Of a DNA stretch of 64,000 nt, positions 17,337 to 25,975 are shown piece by piece. This stretch comes from an uncultured SAR86 cluster bacterium. GTDB lineage: Bacteria; Pseudomonadota; Gammaproteobacteria; Magnimaribacterales; Magnimaribacteraceae. Below the pieces are notes generated by a model. It did no database searches, had not been told where the DNA came from, and saw nothing but the letters and a program-made list of their open reading frames with translations. The position numbers and the translations under genes were made by a program. Each line of letters opens with the position of its first letter. The stretch's first letter is position 1. The stretch spans positions 124,001 through 188,000 of the forward strand of contig CACLAF010000001.1 in assembly GCA_902604855.1 (NCBI GenBank), read 5' to 3'.

Positions 17337-18635
17337 ATGTTTATTACAGATAAAGGTTTAGAAGAATTTGATCCCGAGTTATGGCAATCCATATCTAAAG
17401 AGTCCGTTCGTCAAGAAGAGCACATAGAATTAATTGCATCAGAAAACTATACTTCAAAAGGAATTCTAGAAATCCAAGGGTCAGTGCTGACAAACAAATA
17501 TGCAGAAGGGTATCCTGGAAAAAGATATTACGGTGGTTGCGAAAATGTTGATGTTGCAGAATCCCTCGCAATAGAAAGAGCCAAGGAACTTTATGGAGCT
17601 GCTTATGCAAATGTTCAACCTCATTCTGGTGCGAGTGCTAACTCCGCTGTCTTTCTAGCTCTATGTGATGCAGGAGACACTATCCTTGGAATGAGCTTAG
17701 ATCATGGTGGACACCTTACTCACGGCGCAAAAGTAAATTTTTCTGGGAAGACATATAATTCATTTCAATATGGACTGGATCCAAAAACTGGTGAACTTAA
17801 TTACCAAGAAGTGGAAGATCTTGCTAGAGAGCATAATCCGAAGCTAATTATAGCTGGCTTCTCAGCCTATTCTGGAATTGTTGATTGGGCAAAATTTAGA
17901 GAGATTGCTGATTCAGTCAATGCTTACCTTTTGGTTGATATGGCACATGTCTCTGGTTTAGTGGCTGCCAAGGAATATCCCTCTCCCATACCCCATGCAG
18001 ATGTTGTAACAACTACAACACATAAAACATTAAGAGGTCCGAGAGGCGGATTAATTCTTGCTAAAGATAATGAAGAAATACATAAAAAGCTTAACTCAGC
18101 CATCTTCCCTGGTACACAAGGGGGACCTTTGATGCATGTAATTGCTGCTAAAGCATTGTGCTTCAAAGAAGCGCTAGATCCAGCTTTTAAAGATTATCAG
18201 AAACAAGTAAAGGCAAATGCAAAACAAATGGCCGCTACGTTCATGGAAAGAGGCATAAATATTGTCTCTAACGGGACAGAAAATCATATGTTCCTTGTTG
18301 ATCTAGTTGAAAAGGGTTTGACCGGAAAAGATGCTGATGCAGCCCTTGGAACAGCTAATATTACAGTTAACAAAAATGCTGTACCTAATGATCCACAATC
18401 GCCATTTGTAACGAGTGGTCTAAGAATAGGAACACCAGCTGCAACAACAAGAGGCTTCAAGGAGCCAGAGGTAACATTAGTTGCAAACTGGATTTGTGAT
18501 ATCTTGGAAGATATTAATAACCAAATTTTAATTAACGACGTTAAGGGCAAGGTTATCGAGCTTTGTTCTAGTTATCCAGTTTACTCCGCTGAATTATGCA
18601 CTGCCCCTACTGTGGCTTCTCTGATACAAAAGTAA
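17337..18635 (+). CDS. glyA: serine hydroxymethyltransferase
   Basis: PLP enzyme that interconverts serine and glycine and supplies 5,10-methylene-tetrahydrofolate. The PLP lysine is K230 in [16 protein letters not shown]. Other landmarks are [20 protein letters not shown] and [12 protein letters not shown]. At 432 aa it is about 15 residues longer than the E. coli protein. Homologues normally end near YPVYS, while this frame continues through [15 protein letters not shown] into the next gene, overlapping nrdR by 40 nt. It probably heads the glyA-nrdR-ribD-ribBA-ribH-nusB transcript. Confidence 0.97.
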   Translation: MFITDKGLEEFDPELWQSISKESVRQEEHIELIASENYTSKGILEIQGSVLTNKYAEGYPGKRYYGGCENVDVAESLAIERAKELYGAAYANVQPHSGASANSAVFLALCDAGDTILGMSLDHGGHLTHGAKVNFSGKTYNSFQYGLDPKTGELNYQEVEDLAREHNPKLIIAGFSAYSGIVDWAKFREIADSVNAYLLVDMAHVSGLVAAKEYPSPIPHADVVTTTTHKTLRGPRGGLILAKDNEEIHKKLNSAIFPGTQGGPLMHVIAAKALCFKEALDPAFKDYQKQVKANAKQMAATFMERGINIVSNGTENHMFLVDLVEKGLTGKDADAALGTANITVNKNAVPNDPQSPFVTSGLRIGTPAATTRGFKEPEVTLVANWICDILEDINNQILINDVKGKVIELCSSYPVYSAELCTAPTVASLIQK

Positions 18636-19051
18636 TCGACTCCAGACTGATAGCTGAAGGTCAGCAAATCAGAAGAAGACGAGAATGTCCTTCATGTAAT
18701 GAAAGATTTACAACATTTGAGACTGCAGAACTTTTAATGCCACGAGTTATCAAACAAAAAAATAATTCAAGAGAGCCCTTTGATGAACATAAGTTGAGGG
18801 AAGGTCTTTATAGATCTTTAGAGAAAAGACCTGTTGGAGAAGAAGAAATAGAAACTCTCATCGAAGATATAAAGAAAGATATTCGATCTTCCGGGGAAAG
18901 AGAAATACCCTCGAGACTAATCGGAGAAGTTGTAATGCAAAATCTTAGAAAAATAGATGAAGTTGCCTTCATAAGGTTTGCTTCTGTATACAGAAGATTT
19001 GAAGACATCAATGAATTTTCAGAAGAGGTAGAGAAATTAACTAGCGATTAA
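18596..19051 (+). CDS. nrdR: transcriptional repressor NrdR
   Basis: Zinc-ribbon plus ATP-cone repressor of ribonucleotide reductase genes, sensing ATP/dATP. The 151-aa protein has the zinc ribbon [15 protein letters not shown] with the second pair [13 protein letters not shown], and an ATP-cone domain (about residues 49-139). Its start lies inside the end of glyA in another frame, so translation is probably coupled to termination of glyA. ribD begins 2 nt after its stop. No ribonucleotide reductase gene occurs in this window to check for operator boxes. Confidence 0.97.
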   Translation: MHCPYCGFSDTKVIDSRLIAEGQQIRRRRECPSCNERFTTFETAELLMPRVIKQKNNSREPFDEHKLREGLYRSLEKRPVGEEEIETLIEDIKKDIRSSGEREIPSRLIGEVVMQNLRKIDEVAFIRFASVYRRFEDINEFSEEVEKLTSD

Positions 19052-19053
19052 TT

Positions 19054-20142
19054 ATGACGTCCCCATCAGAGCACATGCGCGAAGCTCTATCTCTCGCTAA
19101 AAAAGGTCTTTTAACTACGAGACCTAATCCGATGGTGGGTTGTGTTATTACTCTGGATAACAAAGTCATCGGCAGAGGATGGCATCAAAAAGCCGGAGAA
19201 GGACATGCAGAAGTCAATGCTATTCAGAATGTTTTTGAAAATCTAGGCTCAAGTGCAGAATCAGCTCTAGAGAATTCTGAAATGTTTGTAACATTAGAGC
19301 CTTGCTCTACGACAGGAAGAACTCCGCCCTGTTCTGAAACTATAAAACGACATGGAATTAAGAAAGTTTATATTGCCTCAGAAGATATTTCACAGGATGG
19401 GTTTGCAAAAAAAGAAAAAGATATAGAAATTATTGAAGGTCTTCTAAGAGAAGAAGCACGTGAACTCAACAGAGGATTCTTTTCTAGGTTAGAAAAAAAT
19501 AGACCATTTATAACAGCTAAGATGGCAGTTGGTCTTGACGGAGGGATAGCTTTAAATTCTGGTAAAAGTAAATGGATTACTTCTGAGATAGCCCGAAAAG
19601 ATGTCCATAAACTTAGAGCTTCTAATGAAGCTATCTTGACAGGAACAGGAACTATTTTGAAAGATAATCCTTCTCTTACTTCCAGAGACTCGGGATATGA
19701 CATCAATGACATAAAACAACCACTTAGGGTAGTGATTGATAGAAATAATTACTTAAATGGGGAGGAAAATATTTTTTCCTCGAAAGCAGAGACACTTGTG
19801 TTTACAACTAAATATTCAAAAATTAAATCCAAAAGTAGTGAAATTTGTATTATGTCAAAAAATGATTTGACGGATTTGAACAACATAATGAGTTACTTGG
19901 CGGAAGAAAAATCTATCAATACTCTAATGGTTGAGTCGGGATCAATACTTCTAGATGCGCTTCTGGCCCAAGAATTGATTGATGAATTAATTCTTTATCA
20001 TGCACCAAAACTGCTGGGGAAAGATAGAAATACCTTTTCTAAATTCGGTCAGAACAATCAAAAACTTAGTACAATAGGTTTCACAATTGGGGATATGGAA
20101 AATTTAGGCGAAGATTTAAAGATTACGCTTACCCCAAAATAA
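19054..20142 (+). CDS. ribD: bifunctional riboflavin deaminase-reductase
   Basis: Deaminates the pyrimidine produced by GTP cyclohydrolase II and then reduces its ribose side chain. The N-terminal cytidine-deaminase-like domain has HAEVNAI and EPCSTTGRTPPC, giving the zinc ligands. The C-terminal reductase domain (about residues 147-362) has FITAKMAVGLDGGIAL and a TGTGTILKDNPSLTSR nucleotide segment. The 362-aa length is normal. The gene lies between nrdR and ribBA. The riboflavin synthase gene that usually separates ribD and ribBA in Pseudomonas-type clusters is absent. Confidence 0.97.
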   Translation: MTSPSEHMREALSLAKKGLLTTRPNPMVGCVITLDNKVIGRGWHQKAGEGHAEVNAIQNVFENLGSSAESALENSEMFVTLEPCSTTGRTPPCSETIKRHGIKKVYIASEDISQDGFAKKEKDIEIIEGLLREEARELNRGFFSRLEKNRPFITAKMAVGLDGGIALNSGKSKWITSEIARKDVHKLRASNEAILTGTGTILKDNPSLTSRDSGYDINDIKQPLRVVIDRNNYLNGEENIFSSKAETLVFTTKYSKIKSKSSEICIMSKNDLTDLNNIMSYLAEEKSINTLMVESGSILLDALLAQELIDELILYHAPKLLGKDRNTFSKFGQNNQKLSTIGFTIGDMENLGEDLKITLTPK

Positions 20143-20147
20143 GAATA

Positions 20148-21239
20148 ATGAAGCTCAATAGCATACAAGAAATTATTGAAGACATCTCTCTGGGGAAGAT
20201 GGTCATCCTAATGGATGACGAAGATAGAGAGAATGAAGGCGATCTGGTACTTGCTGCAGAAAAAGTTGATGCAGATGCCATCAACTTCATGGCAATCCAT
20301 GCAAGAGGTTTAATTTGTCTAGCAATCAATGAAGACAGATGTAAAAGACTAGGTCTAGAACAAATGGTAAAAAATAATGGTACAGAATTAGGGACAGCTT
20401 TTACTACCTCTATTGAAGCTGCAGAAGGTGTGACAACTGGTATATCGGCTGCAGATAGAGCAACAACAATACAAGCTGCAGTAAGTAAAAAAGCTAAAGC
20501 CAATGATATAGTTCAGCCTGGACATGTTTTTCCAATTAAAGCTCAGGAAGGTGGTGTCCTGAATAGAGCTGGCCATACTGAAGCTGGCACAGATCTCGCT
20601 AAAATGGCAGGTTTAGATCCATCTGCTGTAATTGTAGAGATTATGAATGATGATGGGACCATGGCAAGGAGAGCTGATTTAGAGGTATTCGCAAAAAAAC
20701 ATAACCTAAAAATTGGAACAATCGCCGATCTCATACATTATAGAAATATCAGCGAAAAGAGTATCAAGCTAGTTGATAAAACTGATATTGAATCTGAGTA
20801 CGGCAAATTTTCTTTATATGCTTATGAAGATACCATCAATGGAGATATACACCTTGCCTTGGTGAAGAATAAAATCAAAAGTACTGATGAAGTGCTAGTC
20901 AGAGTTCAACAAAACAATACTCTTCAGGATATTATGGGTATTAATAAATTTGGCAGTAGATTATCTTTTTCTCATGCAATGAAAAAGATTGATGAAGAAG
21001 GAAAAGGCGTAATACTTCTTTTATCTCACTTAGAGAGTTCTGACGAACTTCTATCTAATATTTCATTTCTAAAAGGCAGAAAACCCAAAACAAAAAATGA
21101 AGGTCCAGATACTAGAATTGTTGGTGTAGGAGCTCAGATATTAAAAGATCTAGGTGTAACCAAAATTAGACTATTGGGTGCCTCCTTAAAATATCCGCTC
21201 ACAGGCTTTGATTTAGAGATAACTGAATTTATAAATTAA
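20148..21239 (+). CDS. ribBA: 3,4-dihydroxy-2-butanone-4-phosphate synthase with degenerate GTP cyclohydrolase II domain
   Basis: Residues 1-205 are a complete DHBP synthase, which makes the four-carbon riboflavin precursor from ribulose 5-phosphate: DDEDRENEGDLVLAAE, GLICLAI and AGHTEAGTDLAKMAG. Residues about 206-363 align with GTP cyclohydrolase II in order, but the zinc-binding Cys cluster is missing and the catalytic core is eroded (QQNNTLQDIMGINKFGSRLS lies where the Cys motif should be). It should therefore function only as RibB, with RibA supplied by the gene at 1918. Such degenerate fusions are known in Pseudomonas relatives. Confidence 0.93.
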   Translation: MKLNSIQEIIEDISLGKMVILMDDEDRENEGDLVLAAEKVDADAINFMAIHARGLICLAINEDRCKRLGLEQMVKNNGTELGTAFTTSIEAAEGVTTGISAADRATTIQAAVSKKAKANDIVQPGHVFPIKAQEGGVLNRAGHTEAGTDLAKMAGLDPSAVIVEIMNDDGTMARRADLEVFAKKHNLKIGTIADLIHYRNISEKSIKLVDKTDIESEYGKFSLYAYEDTINGDIHLALVKNKIKSTDEVLVRVQQNNTLQDIMGINKFGSRLSFSHAMKKIDEEGKGVILLLSHLESSDELLSNISFLKGRKPKTKNEGPDTRIVGVGAQILKDLGVTKIRLLGASLKYPLTGFDLEITEFIN

Positions 21240-21243
21240 CATA

Positions 21244-21708
21244 ATGAAAGGTCTTAAAACTAAAGATATATCAGTAAAAGCTAAACAAGGACTTTACGGA
21301 ATTGTCTTCACCTCCTGGAATGCTTCTATAGTTCAAGATTTATTAAAAGAAACTAAGAAAGAACTTATAAGCCAAGGTGTAGATGAGGCAAATATATACC
21401 TCAAAGAAGTTCCAGGAGCATTTGAGTTACCACTAGCGACTCAATTCATAGCTGAAAAAGAAGGCATATCGTCAGTTATTTCGCTTGGTGCAATCATAAG
21501 AGGTGATACGCCTCATTTTGATTTTATATCCAGTTCATGTCTAGAGGGTCTCCAGGAAGTTGCACTTAAGACCCGCATTCCTGTGATATGTGGAGTCCTA
21601 ACCACCAATACAATTGAGCAAGCTGAAGAAAGGTCTGACCCAAATAAATTGAATAAGGGAAAAGAATTTGCTCTGACTGCATTAAATATGGTGGATTCTC
21701 TATCTTGA
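21244..21708 (+). CDS. ribH: 6,7-dimethyl-8-ribityllumazine synthase
   Basis: Condenses the ribityl-pyrimidine and DHBP into lumazine, the immediate riboflavin precursor, in a multimeric capsid-like enzyme. The 154-aa protein has VPGAFELPLATQF, ISLGAIIRGDTPHFDFIS (with the catalytic histidine) and a C-terminal NKGKEFALTALNMV. It starts 4 nt after ribBA and is followed within 3 nt by nusB, a conserved arrangement. Riboflavin synthase, which would use its product, is not encoded in this window. Confidence 0.97.
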   Translation: MKGLKTKDISVKAKQGLYGIVFTSWNASIVQDLLKETKKELISQGVDEANIYLKEVPGAFELPLATQFIAEKEGISSVISLGAIIRGDTPHFDFISSSCLEGLQEVALKTRIPVICGVLTTNTIEQAEERSDPNKLNKGKEFALTALNMVDSLS

Positions 21709-21711
21709 TCC

Positions 21712-22119
21712 ATGAAATCCAAAAAAGATACTTCGCCCGTAAGATCGAGAGATAAAGTAATACAAAGTCTGTATGAAATTGAGCTTTCTGGCTCAGATAT
21801 TAAAGAGCTCTTAAAAGATTTATCTCTTCAAAGTAGATATCCACATTACAAGGACCTTCTTGAAGGTGTTATGAAATTTAGAGAGAAGATAGATACCTCT
21901 CTATCAACCTTCATGGAAAGAAAACTTTCTTCCCTTGATCCAATAGAGCGGAATACTTTGAGATTAGCTGCCTACGAGATGTTATACACAAATACAGATG
22001 CTCCAATCATTATTAAAGAGAGCATAAGATTAACCAAAAAGTATGGCGCTGCAGATGGGTATAAGTATGTAAATGCAATATTAGATAAGATGTATAAATC
22101 TAACTCTGAGAATATTTAA
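21712..22119 (+). CDS. nusB: transcription antitermination factor NusB
   Basis: All-helical RNA-binding protein of the rRNA antitermination complex (with NusE/S10). The 135-aa protein shows RSRDKVIQSLYEIELSG at the N-terminus and DPIERNTLRLAAYEMLY and PIIIKESIRLTKKYG toward the C-terminus, the family core. It is the last gene of the rib cluster. In relatives thiL and pgpA follow directly, but here the next gene is the convergent DUF3604 gene, which overlaps its 3' end by 20 nt. Confidence 0.96.
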   Translation: MKSKKDTSPVRSRDKVIQSLYEIELSGSDIKELLKDLSLQSRYPHYKDLLEGVMKFREKIDTSLSTFMERKLSSLDPIERNTLRLAAYEMLYTNTDAPIIIKESIRLTKKYGAADGYKYVNAILDKMYKSNSENI

Positions 22120-24298
22120 TAAATATAGGAGATGACCAAGCCCTCTCTTCGTTTTCGGATAAACAATCACCCTCTCCCTGCCCTTTTACATCTCCACAAA
22201 GTTTAACTTTCTTGCACTTACCGCCATCATCAAATTCACAAGCTAAATTTGCAGCCCCAATTGCTAGCGAGGGTTCTTGAATTGCTCTGACATAGTAGAT
22301 AACTTCTCTATTAGCATCCATAAAATTGGGATCTTCAAACTCTACTATGCAACCTTCTTGTGAAGGTTTGCATTCAAAAATCTTCCAAGTATCTTCTATT
22401 AAAGTTTCTATAGGTTCGTCAGGATAGCTTTGGGGTCTTATTCTTATAATTTCTATTCTGGATATATTATTCCTCTCATCAGCAGGATTGAAACATTCTC
22501 CATTACATAGCTTCTCTAGGTAAGTTTTAGTTATCTCATTCTCCGAACTACATCCAGGAGATTGTTTTTGAGAACCTAATACTCTAACTTTGAACTTTGG
22601 ATTTTCTTGCATAGAGAATTCACTGCCCATAGGCATTAACTCTCCGGATGGATGGTTAGTCACATCAAACCATAATAAAATTCTTTCTCCGCTCGTTGCA
22701 TATACTTCTCTATTATTTAAAGAATTCCATATAGAATTTCTATTTTTTTCTAATACATGACTTGCTATCAATCCGCCTGTGTAAAGAAATGAGGCTATTC
22801 TTTCTCCCTGGCTTGGTTTCATCCTATCAATCATTTGCTCCAAGTTAATTTCTTGAGATCTTGGAATAGCATAGTCTTGGGAAAGTTGATTCAAATTCAT
22901 GACTTGATTCGATGACTTATATTTAGAATCAGTATTTCTTATCCTATCAATTTCCTTATAACCTGTTCCAGGCCTTGAAGAGTGATTATCACTCGACCCA
23001 ATAAAACCAAATCTATAAGGTTCAGTTTTTCCTATGGAGAAATCTCTTAAGGCTAAAGCATATTGCACTGAAGATTTTGGTCTATAGTCAAAAGCTGGTA
23101 AGTAACAATCTTTGCATTGTCCACTGTCTAACCATTCTTCTGGCTTTGGATTAGGTATGGTCAATAGCCCGTAAGGATTGGCTTTAGTGAAGTTATCTCT
23201 AGCCTCTTTTGCCCTTTGATTACACATTTCTTCACTTCCCGCTGAAACCCTACATCTTTCTTTGATTATTTCACCGGCCTGAAAGCAATCAGGAACATAT
23301 TTTTCTGTGGGGGCCGGACAAACATATTCTCCATCTAATATCTTGAAAGCTTCCCAGGATCGATATTCTTCTGTATTTCCATGACCTGAAAAAACTTCTA
23401 TTAATTTTTGATATCTAGGACTATGGTCTGCGATATTTAATTGATTTTTCCATGTTGCCATTGGCGGAGAAGTATTTCCCCAAGCAGAGCCATGAGGAAT
23501 AACTAAAGAATCTACCTCCCACTCGTCTAATTTTCTATATAAATCAGAAGGTCTCTCTGCTCTCTCCAAACAGTCAAGCGGGAGGTCTTTTACGTGAGTC
23601 GAATTGTCACAATATTCAAGGTTCTTAATAAGCAACTGTCTTTGCCTATAATTCAAATAATAAGAAGCATTTTTATAGTCAAAAAGCATGGCTCCAAATA
23701 ATGTATAAGCTGGAGCATCTACTATGCTCCTAAAAAACTTATGATCGGGTGCTCCAATAGGTCTTTCAGGGATATTATCATGAAGAGATTTTAGTATTAC
23801 GTTCTTATGTCCATAATGTTTCTCTATATCTAAGCTTGTCTGAGTCCATTCCCAACCAAGAAAAGGTATGATAGAACTTTCATCTGACTCATTAGATATT
23901 CTTGAGCAGTCTCTTAAAGACTTTATTGTGTCTGTCCACTCCCTTCTTGTTAAAAATTCAGCATGATCATTTATAGAAAAGAAATCTAGATTTGCACAAA
24001 ATCTTGCATAGTTACATGCATCTGCGGCTGGGTGAGTTCCCTCTCCTTCTAGAATAGGTAAATTACCTATAAAAGCATCGAGTGAATAGGTCGTATGTAC
24101 ATGTAAATCCCCAAATAAGATTGTTTTTTCGATCAATTTTGTGTCAATCGGACTCAAGAAAGGGGCATTAAATTCTTCAATTTGGCCTTGATCTTGGGGC
24201 TTACCAAAAAAATCAAAAAAGACAGCAAGATATAGAGCCAAGATTAATGAAACTATTAGCAAAATACCCATAGCGGCTATTTTGAAATAGCTTTTCAT
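22100..24298 (-). CDS. DUF3604 domain protein, membrane-anchored
   Basis: 732-aa protein with an N-terminal membrane anchor (residues about 9-30) and a large periplasmic domain. FGDLHVHTTYSLDAF (H66, H68) is the PHP-like metal motif that opens DUF3604 proteins, with further conserved SINDHAEFLT, FIGSSDNHSSRPGTGYKE and EVYATSGERI stretches. DUF3604 members are common in marine gammaproteobacteria and are of unknown function, probably metal-dependent hydrolases. It is co-oriented with, and 5 bp downstream of, a small exported protein gene and purA, and its 3' end overlaps nusB by 20 nt on the other strand. Confidence 0.88.
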   Translation of the reverse strand: MKSYFKIAAMGILLIVSLILALYLAVFFDFFGKPQDQGQIEEFNAPFLSPIDTKLIEKTILFGDLHVHTTYSLDAFIGNLPILEGEGTHPAADACNYARFCANLDFFSINDHAEFLTRREWTDTIKSLRDCSRISNESDESSIIPFLGWEWTQTSLDIEKHYGHKNVILKSLHDNIPERPIGAPDHKFFRSIVDAPAYTLFGAMLFDYKNASYYLNYRQRQLLIKNLEYCDNSTHVKDLPLDCLERAERPSDLYRKLDEWEVDSLVIPHGSAWGNTSPPMATWKNQLNIADHSPRYQKLIEVFSGHGNTEEYRSWEAFKILDGEYVCPAPTEKYVPDCFQAGEIIKERCRVSAGSEEMCNQRAKEARDNFTKANPYGLLTIPNPKPEEWLDSGQCKDCYLPAFDYRPKSSVQYALALRDFSIGKTEPYRFGFIGSSDNHSSRPGTGYKEIDRIRNTDSKYKSSNQVMNLNQLSQDYAIPRSQEINLEQMIDRMKPSQGERIASFLYTGGLIASHVLEKNRNSIWNSLNNREVYATSGERILLWFDVTNHPSGELMPMGSEFSMQENPKFKVRVLGSQKQSPGCSSENEITKTYLEKLCNGECFNPADERNNISRIEIIRIRPQSYPDEPIETLIEDTWKIFECKPSQEGCIVEFEDPNFMDANREVIYYVRAIQEPSLAIGAANLACEFDDGGKCKKVKLCGDVKGQGEGDCLSENEERAWSSPIFIKYSQS

Positions 24299-24303
24299 GG
24301 AAA

Positions 24304-24684
24304 TTAAGACTCTTCTGTAATCAGAGTGATGGATGAATTCTTTAAATCTTCAGAAAGAACAAAAAATTTTTCTCTGGAAGTACGCGAACTTTTTAGATTA
24401 ACCTCAAAGATATCACCATCTCTTAAACTATCTTTGAGAATAAAAGTTTCACCTCGTTTGATCTTATAAATATCTCTCTGATCAACAGCACCATAAGTCA
24501 TGAAGTCGTGAACAGAGAAGGAAAAATCTCTCGCGATTTCTACTCTAGTGGCATCTGATTTGTAGAAAAATAAGGCAATAGTTTCAAATTTATTTGCAAG
24601 AAATTCGTCACCTTCTTTGAACTTTAAATCGTCAGATTGTATTAAGAGAGGCAAGGGTAAAATAAATAAAAGGAGGTATCGCAT
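24304..24684 (-). CDS. small exported protein of unknown function
   Basis: 126-aa protein with a signal-peptide-like N-terminus (MRYLLLFILPLPLLIQSDD) and a predicted mostly beta mature part of about 105 residues. No family is recognised. It is squeezed between purA (3 nt) and the DUF3604 gene (5 nt), so all three are surely co-transcribed; a partnership with the DUF3604 protein in the periplasm is a reasonable guess only. Confidence 0.7.
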   Translation of the reverse strand: MRYLLLFILPLPLLIQSDDLKFKEGDEFLANKFETIALFFYKSDATRVEIARDFSFSVHDFMTYGAVDQRDIYKIKRGETFILKDSLRDGDIFEVNLKSSRTSREKFFVLSEDLKNSSITLITEES

Positions 24685-24687
24685 TTC

Positions 24688-25965
24688 TTATATATCTTTT
24701 CTAATAATTGTATCTTCTCGCTTTGGTCCGGTTGAAATCATAATAACAGGTACCCCTGAAATTTCTTCTATTTTCTCAACAAAAGATTTAGCATTATCAT
24801 CAAGTTCTTCATATGAAGTTTGTCCTGCTGTAGGTTTAGACCAGCCTGGCATCTCAAGATATTCTGGCTTTGCAAGCTCTAGATCCATAGTTTCTATCAT
24901 TTCAGCTTCTGTAAGTTCACTAGAATACTCAGTACATATCTTTATTTTTTCTAAACCGTCCAAAACATCTATCTTAGTTAAGCAGAGTCCGTCTACACCA
25001 CTGACTTTAACCATATTTTTTAGAAGGAAACCATCTAACCATCCACATCTCCTAGGTCTTCCAGTAGTAGCTCCAACCTCACCGCCCGTTTCAGCTAAGT
25101 AAGTTCCCATTTCATCAAATAACTCAGTAGGAAACGGTCCTTCACCAACTCTTGTAGTATAAGCTTTAGTGATTCCTATAGTGTAATCAATATCAGATGG
25201 ACTTATTCCTACACCAGCTGGAACACCCCCAATTAAGTTACTTGATGTTACAAACGGATATGTTCCAAGGCTTACATCTAATAAAGCACCTTGAGCACCT
25301 TCATAGAGTATTTTCTTTTTAGATTTTTGTAATTCTCTAATTTCTTCTATTACATTTCCAACATAAGGCTTTAATTTTTCAGCTTGTTTCAAATTTAAAT
25401 CTATCAATTCATTTAGATCGATTTTAGATATACCAAATGAATGTTCAAAAATTGAATTGTAAAAATCTAAAGCTTGCGTCAATTTATCATTTAATTTTCT
25501 TTCATCATATAGGTCTGAAATTCGTACTGACCTTCTTCCAACTTTGTCTTCGTATGATGTTCCTATTCCTCTTCCTGTTGTTCCTATTTTTGTTAAATTA
25601 GCAGATTGCTCTCTAAGTTGATCTAACTTTATATGATAAGGTTGAATAAGACTGCAAGCTGAACTTATTATGAGTCTGTCTTCTATATCTCCTAAAACTT
25701 CATTCGCTTCGGCCAACTCCGAGAATAAAGCATCTAAACTCACAACAACTCCTCTTGCTATTAAACACTTTATATTTTCATGACATATTGCTGAAGGTAA
25801 TAAATGAAAAATAATTTTTTTTCCATTCACTATTAAAGTATGACCAGCATTATGACCGCCCTGATACCTTACAGCGGCATCTAAATCATTTGCAAGGTTA
25901 TCCACAACCTTGCCTTTTCCTTCGTCACCCCACTGAAGGCCAAGTAAAGAGATATTTAGATTCAT
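24688..25965 (-). CDS. purA: adenylosuccinate synthetase
   Basis: GTP-dependent joining of IMP and aspartate, the first committed step to AMP. The 425-aa length is typical. Motifs: LGLQWGDEGKGKVVD (P-loop), GGHNAGHTLIVNGKK, GTTGRGIGTSYEDKVGRR, EGAQGALLDV and TTGRPRRCGWLD. It follows hisZ by 10 nt, the conserved hflC-hisZ-purA order of Pseudomonas-type genomes. Confidence 0.98.
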   Translation of the reverse strand: MNLNISLLGLQWGDEGKGKVVDNLANDLDAAVRYQGGHNAGHTLIVNGKKIIFHLLPSAICHENIKCLIARGVVVSLDALFSELAEANEVLGDIEDRLIISSACSLIQPYHIKLDQLREQSANLTKIGTTGRGIGTSYEDKVGRRSVRISDLYDERKLNDKLTQALDFYNSIFEHSFGISKIDLNELIDLNLKQAEKLKPYVGNVIEEIRELQKSKKKILYEGAQGALLDVSLGTYPFVTSSNLIGGVPAGVGISPSDIDYTIGITKAYTTRVGEGPFPTELFDEMGTYLAETGGEVGATTGRPRRCGWLDGFLLKNMVKVSGVDGLCLTKIDVLDGLEKIKICTEYSSELTEAEMIETMDLELAKPEYLEMPGWSKPTAGQTSYEELDDNAKSFVEKIEEISGVPVIMISTGPKREDTIIRKDI

Positions 25966-25975
25966 AGTTACATTC

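Noticed and set aside
19368-19712. 114-codon open frame on the minus strand
   Set aside because: Fully antisense to ribD, whose two domains are unambiguous.
20129-20503. 124-codon open frame on the minus strand with hydrophobic segments
   Set aside because: Antisense to the DHBP synthase domain of ribBA; hydrophobicity is a by-product of the complementary codons.
24617-25102. 161-codon open frame on the plus strand
   Set aside because: It lies antisense to purA and the small exported protein gene, both with strong family or operon support, and its product is low-complexity Ser/Ile-rich.
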